NCBI GenBank assembly: GCA_015061315.1
Contig: SUWV01000026.1
Span: 1 to 34,531, forward strand
DNA: 34,531 nucleotides
From: Lentimicrobiaceae bacterium
GTDB taxonomy: Bacteria; Bacteroidota; Bacteroidia; Bacteroidales; F082
Direction: 5' to 3'
Shown piece after piece: positions 31,543 through 34,531 of this stretch. Position 1 is the stretch's first letter. Each line of letters begins with the position of its first letter. The translations under genes were made by a program, and so were the position numbers. The notes under the pieces were generated by a model. The model searched no databases. It saw nothing but the letters and a program-made list of their open reading frames with translations, and was not told the DNA's origin.

Positions 31543-34531
31543 ATGCTTCTAACGATATACGACAGATACAATCATAAGAAGGCGGATTTGTCCCCTAATG
31601 ACATCAGCACTCAAGTTAAGGAGATACAGTCGGACAACGTTTTGAATCTTTCCTTTACAATATATGAGTATGTAGCCTTAGATGTCAACGATTATGTGGA
31701 TTTCATGGGTGAACGTTATTGGATGATGGAAAAATATCATCCGAAACAGAAATCATCAGTGGAATGGGTATATAACATTAAAATGTTCGGTATAGAAAGC
31801 CTTATCAAACGTTTTCTTGTTTTGAAGATGGTTGACAATGAGTGTGAGCCGGTGTTTACACTGACAGATAAGCCGACAGAACATATATCTCTGATTGTAC
31901 AGAGCCTGAATATTGGCATGGATACCAATGCGTGGAAGGTCGGTGTCGTTGATGGCTTGGAAAATATTGTGATAGATTATGAGGGCAAGTATTGTAATGA
32001 AGCTCTTAAAGAAATTGCAGAAAAAGTAGGTACAGAATACTGGTTTGATGGTCAGACATTAAATCTTTGCCGTTGTGAATACGGAGACGACATTCCTCTT
32101 GGTTATGGAAACGGTTTGCTTGAAATTGATAAGTCCAACGCTGATAATGTTAAGTTTTATACACGCTTGTTTCCGATAGGAAGCAGTCGTAATATTGATA
32201 GAGAGACATACGGATATAGTCGTCTTCAGCTTCCGAGTAAGGAGAAGTATATAGATATAAATACAGATAAATATGGCATAATACATCATTATGAGTCTAA
32301 TGCTTTTGCTGATATATATCCAAAGCGGATAGGTACGGTTAGTAGTGTTCGTAGCGATGAGGTTATAGGTGAAGATGGTGAACCATTAAAAAAATATTAC
32401 TTTAAAGACGATGATCTCGATTTTGACCCTAACGATTATGAACTGCCAGGTCTTGTTAAAAGGGTGTCGTTTCAAGAAGGTAGTGAACTTGCTGGACTCG
32501 GTACTGAAGAAAATGGGACTTATTTCTTTGAAGTGAATTACAACAGTAGCACGCAAGAGTTTGAAATAATAACAATATGGGCTTATGATGACGATACGCA
32601 ACTTCCTAATGATATATTGATACCTAAAATTGGTGATAAGTATATCTTATGGAATATCAATATGCCATTTGATTATTACACAAAAGCAGAAGAGGAATTT
32701 CGTGAAGCGGTAAACAAATTCAATGAAGAGAATGCCATAGACGTTTCAATATATAAAGCTCCTACTGATTATGTGTATATTGAAAAAAATGAGATAGAAC
32801 TGTATGTGGGTCGTCCTGTTCGTTTGGAAAGCGAGAAGTATTTCCCGGAAACGGGTTACAAGAAAAGCCGAATCACAAAGATTACCCGTAAGGTTAATCT
32901 GCCTACGCAGATGAATATAGAAATTAGCGATGCTCTTTCAAAAGGAGCGATAGCTAAAATTGGTGATGATATAAATGACATTCGGAATTATACACACAGC
33001 ATTGCTGGTAATATTTCTCTACCTATAATAAGAACAGGTGATAATACGCTGCCGACTGATAATAATCTATTCTCGGCTCGAAGAACCCAGCGTGATTTTT
33101 TAAGTAGGGTAAAAGAAGACCAGGCATTAAAGAAAATAACTTTTAAGGAAGGTCTTGATATAGGATATTACACTTCTGGCGAGAGAGGCGGTCGTATCGA
33201 CGGAGACGGCAACGCAGAACTCCTCACCATGGTGGTGCGTCATCTTTTGCGTTCTGCCGAATTCCGAAATGGATTCACAGGCGAAGGCTGGCAGCTTTGG
33301 GTTGATGATTGGGGACTTTCCAACCTCGAGATAGACAGATTGACCGTCCGTCAGATTATGACTGTCTTCGAGCTTCTCATAGAGCGTATAAGAGCCGTTG
33401 GCGGTCAGATTATAGTCTCCGCTGCCAACGGAAAGATAAAGACCGTGGAGGACGCTGGAGAGACTTATAAGATTACTTTCGAGGGTGAGAACTATTTCAT
33501 GGCTCACGACCTTATAAGATGTCAGGTGTTTTCTGGCATCGAAAATAACAATAACGGGCAGCCACAAAGTCCAGTCAGAGGATACTGGGTGGAGGTGCAA
33601 TCAGTGGTTGACGGAAAAATCATTATTCCTAAATCCGAGTTTACCGAATGGGGAACATTACCTATGGAGGGCGATGAATGCGTCCTTATGGGCAATACTG
33701 AAAATCCATATCGTCAAAGTCTCATATCTATAGCAGCTACGGAAGACGGACAACCACGCATTGATATCATGGACGGCGTGAAAGAAAAGAACTTTGTCGG
33801 ATGTCTTCGCGCTCGTTTCGGCAACCTCGACGGCATAGGCGACAGCAACTTCCCTCTCGACAAGCAACCTCAAGGTAACGGTTTATATGCCGATAACGCC
33901 TATTTACGTGGAACATTCCTACTTACAACGGGAGAGGACATCAAAACCAAGTTTGAGGTCATGGAGGGTAAGATTGAATCCATGGTAGAGGGATTAAGAG
34001 AAGACTTTATGCAAGATAAAGGTTTTCTCGCAAATCCTAACTTCTATAACGGCATGCTGAATTGGCATACCAACAATGATGTCGTCTTTTACAAGGTAGG
34101 CAGCAAGTGGATTTGGACTGACAATATCATATCTCTCAAGAAAAACTTCGCTTTGACAGAATGGGATGGTGAGAGAACGATATGCCGTATCAGAAGCAAT
34201 TATATCAGACAGAACCATAGCGATTATCTGTCATTGCCAGAATTTGTAATTAATGGAGACGGATTAAAAGAACCTGCAAGCATATATGTGTCGTTTTTAT
34301 TTAAAGTAGTTACGCCAGGAATCCTTAATATAAGTTTTGATAATTACGACACTTCAGGATTCGTAGAACATGAGCAATTCTCGGTAAGGCAGGATATGTC
34401 TTCAACCAACGGCAAATACCAACAGTTTAACGCTTCGGGATTGTGGAATGGTACAGGCGATTTTACTTTAGGGTTTACAGGAGAAATCCATCTGTATATG
34501 CTGATACTGACGACTGACAGGTTGGAGTCGC
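31543..34531 (+). CDS. Tal-like tail-tip / baseplate protein (3' partial)
   Basis: From ATG 31543 the frame stays open to the window end (996 complete codons), so the gene is truncated on the right. The first ~380 residues fit a phage tail endopeptidase/gp27-like hub (start LLTIYDRYNHKKADLS; segment VGTEYWFDGQTLNLCRCEYG; later TRKVNLPTQMNIEISDALSKG). From about residue 535 (plus 33150) a more G+C-rich part follows, with ADNAYLRGTFLLTTGEDI (about 785-802), a pattern of Bacteroidales tail-fibre-linked tip proteins. It docks after Dit. The DGR target may be this protein's end or a gene beyond it. Confidence 0.78.
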   Translation, partial: MLLTIYDRYNHKKADLSPNDISTQVKEIQSDNVLNLSFTIYEYVALDVNDYVDFMGERYWMMEKYHPKQKSSVEWVYNIKMFGIESLIKRFLVLKMVDNECEPVFTLTDKPTEHISLIVQSLNIGMDTNAWKVGVVDGLENIVIDYEGKYCNEALKEIAEKVGTEYWFDGQTLNLCRCEYGDDIPLGYGNGLLEIDKSNADNVKFYTRLFPIGSSRNIDRETYGYSRLQLPSKEKYIDINTDKYGIIHHYESNAFADIYPKRIGTVSSVRSDEVIGEDGEPLKKYYFKDDDLDFDPNDYELPGLVKRVSFQEGSELAGLGTEENGTYFFEVNYNSSTQEFEIITIWAYDDDTQLPNDILIPKIGDKYILWNINMPFDYYTKAEEEFREAVNKFNEENAIDVSIYKAPTDYVYIEKNEIELYVGRPVRLESEKYFPETGYKKSRITKITRKVNLPTQMNIEISDALSKGAIAKIGDDINDIRNYTHSIAGNISLPIIRTGDNTLPTDNNLFSARRTQRDFLSRVKEDQALKKITFKEGLDIGYYTSGERGGRIDGDGNAELLTMVVRHLLRSAEFRNGFTGEGWQLWVDDWGLSNLEIDRLTVRQIMTVFELLIERIRAVGGQIIVSAANGKIKTVEDAGETYKITFEGENYFMAHDLIRCQVFSGIENNNNGQPQSPVRGYWVEVQSVVDGKIIIPKSEFTEWGTLPMEGDECVLMGNTENPYRQSLISIAATEDGQPRIDIMDGVKEKNFVGCLRARFGNLDGIGDSNFPLDKQPQGNGLYADNAYLRGTFLLTTGEDIKTKFEVMEGKIESMVEGLREDFMQDKGFLANPNFYNGMLNWHTNNDVVFYKVGSKWIWTDNIISLKKNFALTEWDGERTICRIRSNYIRQNHSDYLSLPEFVINGDGLKEPASIYVSFLFKVVTPGILNISFDNYDTSGFVEHEQFSVRQDMSSTNGKYQQFNASGLWNGTGDFTLGFTGEIHLYMLILTTDRLES

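Noticed and set aside
33127..33600. Leftward frames of 60-160 aa within the tail-tip gene
   Set aside because: They are antisense to a continuous coding frame, have no start signals, and show no domain pattern.
1..34531. tRNA, rRNA or CRISPR array
   Set aside because: No cloverleaf-like stretch, ribosomal sequence or regular repeat-spacer series was seen in reading the window.

Overview
The window looks like Bacteroidales DNA (Bacteroides, Parabacteroides or Prevotella type). Promoter-like boxes fit the Bacteroidota consensus TAnnTTTG, Shine-Dalgarno sequences are mostly weak, codon use is AT-rich, and the protein families are those of gut Bacteroidales phages. It holds the end of a host restriction locus followed by most of a Mu-like transposable prophage. 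The prophage has a siphovirus-type tail and a diversity-generating retroelement (DGR). From memory, this plan resembles the described Mu-like, DGR-bearing Bacteroides phages of the hankyphage type; no database was consulted.

Layout. 1-2536: host McrBC/LlaJI-type restriction pair, truncated at its 5' end by the window edge. 2537-3137: non-coding, with a terminator and a cluster of GTGGGGTTACA repeats; the left prophage end should lie here. 3138-5132, leftward: LexA/CI-like repressor, then a DUF4041 + T5orf172 (GIY-YIG) protein in the same lysogenic operon. 5133-5235: operator/promoter region. 5236-14003, rightward: early block with two tiny ORFs, MuA transposase, MuB ATPase, a RecA-like ATPase, a DUF4406 protein, Mu gp16-like, ASCH and DUF3164 proteins, a gpG-like virion morphogenesis protein and several unknowns, closed by a perfect terminator hairpin.

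14054-22985, leftward: Dam-type methylase, a small HTH regulator candidate, the DGR cassette (template repeat, reverse transcriptase, a DUF4376-like protein), then the packaging and head genes (MuF-like protein with a C-terminal nuclease-like domain, DUF935 portal, gp36-like, a small basic protein, large and small terminase subunits). 22986-23137: divergent late promoter region with palindromes. 23138 to the end, rightward: protease/scaffold, major capsid protein, amidase, overlapping spanin pair, tail tube, tail chaperones with a -1 frameshift site, tape measure protein, Dit-like protein and a Tal/tail-tip protein that runs off the window. The right prophage end and the DGR target gene should lie beyond 34531.

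How it fits together. The repressor would hold lysogeny. The early block transposes and replicates the phage through MuA/MuB. A Mor/C-like regulator probably turns on the divergent late promoters. MuF, portal, terminase, protease and capsid build and fill the head. The tail genes build a long non-contractile tail. The DGR would diversify a receptor-binding protein by adenine-directed retrotransfer from the template repeat. The less explained parts are two predicted structured RNAs that bracket the DGR cassette and share a 14-nt start box, the extra C-terminal domain on the DGR reverse transcriptase, and the repeat cluster near the left end.
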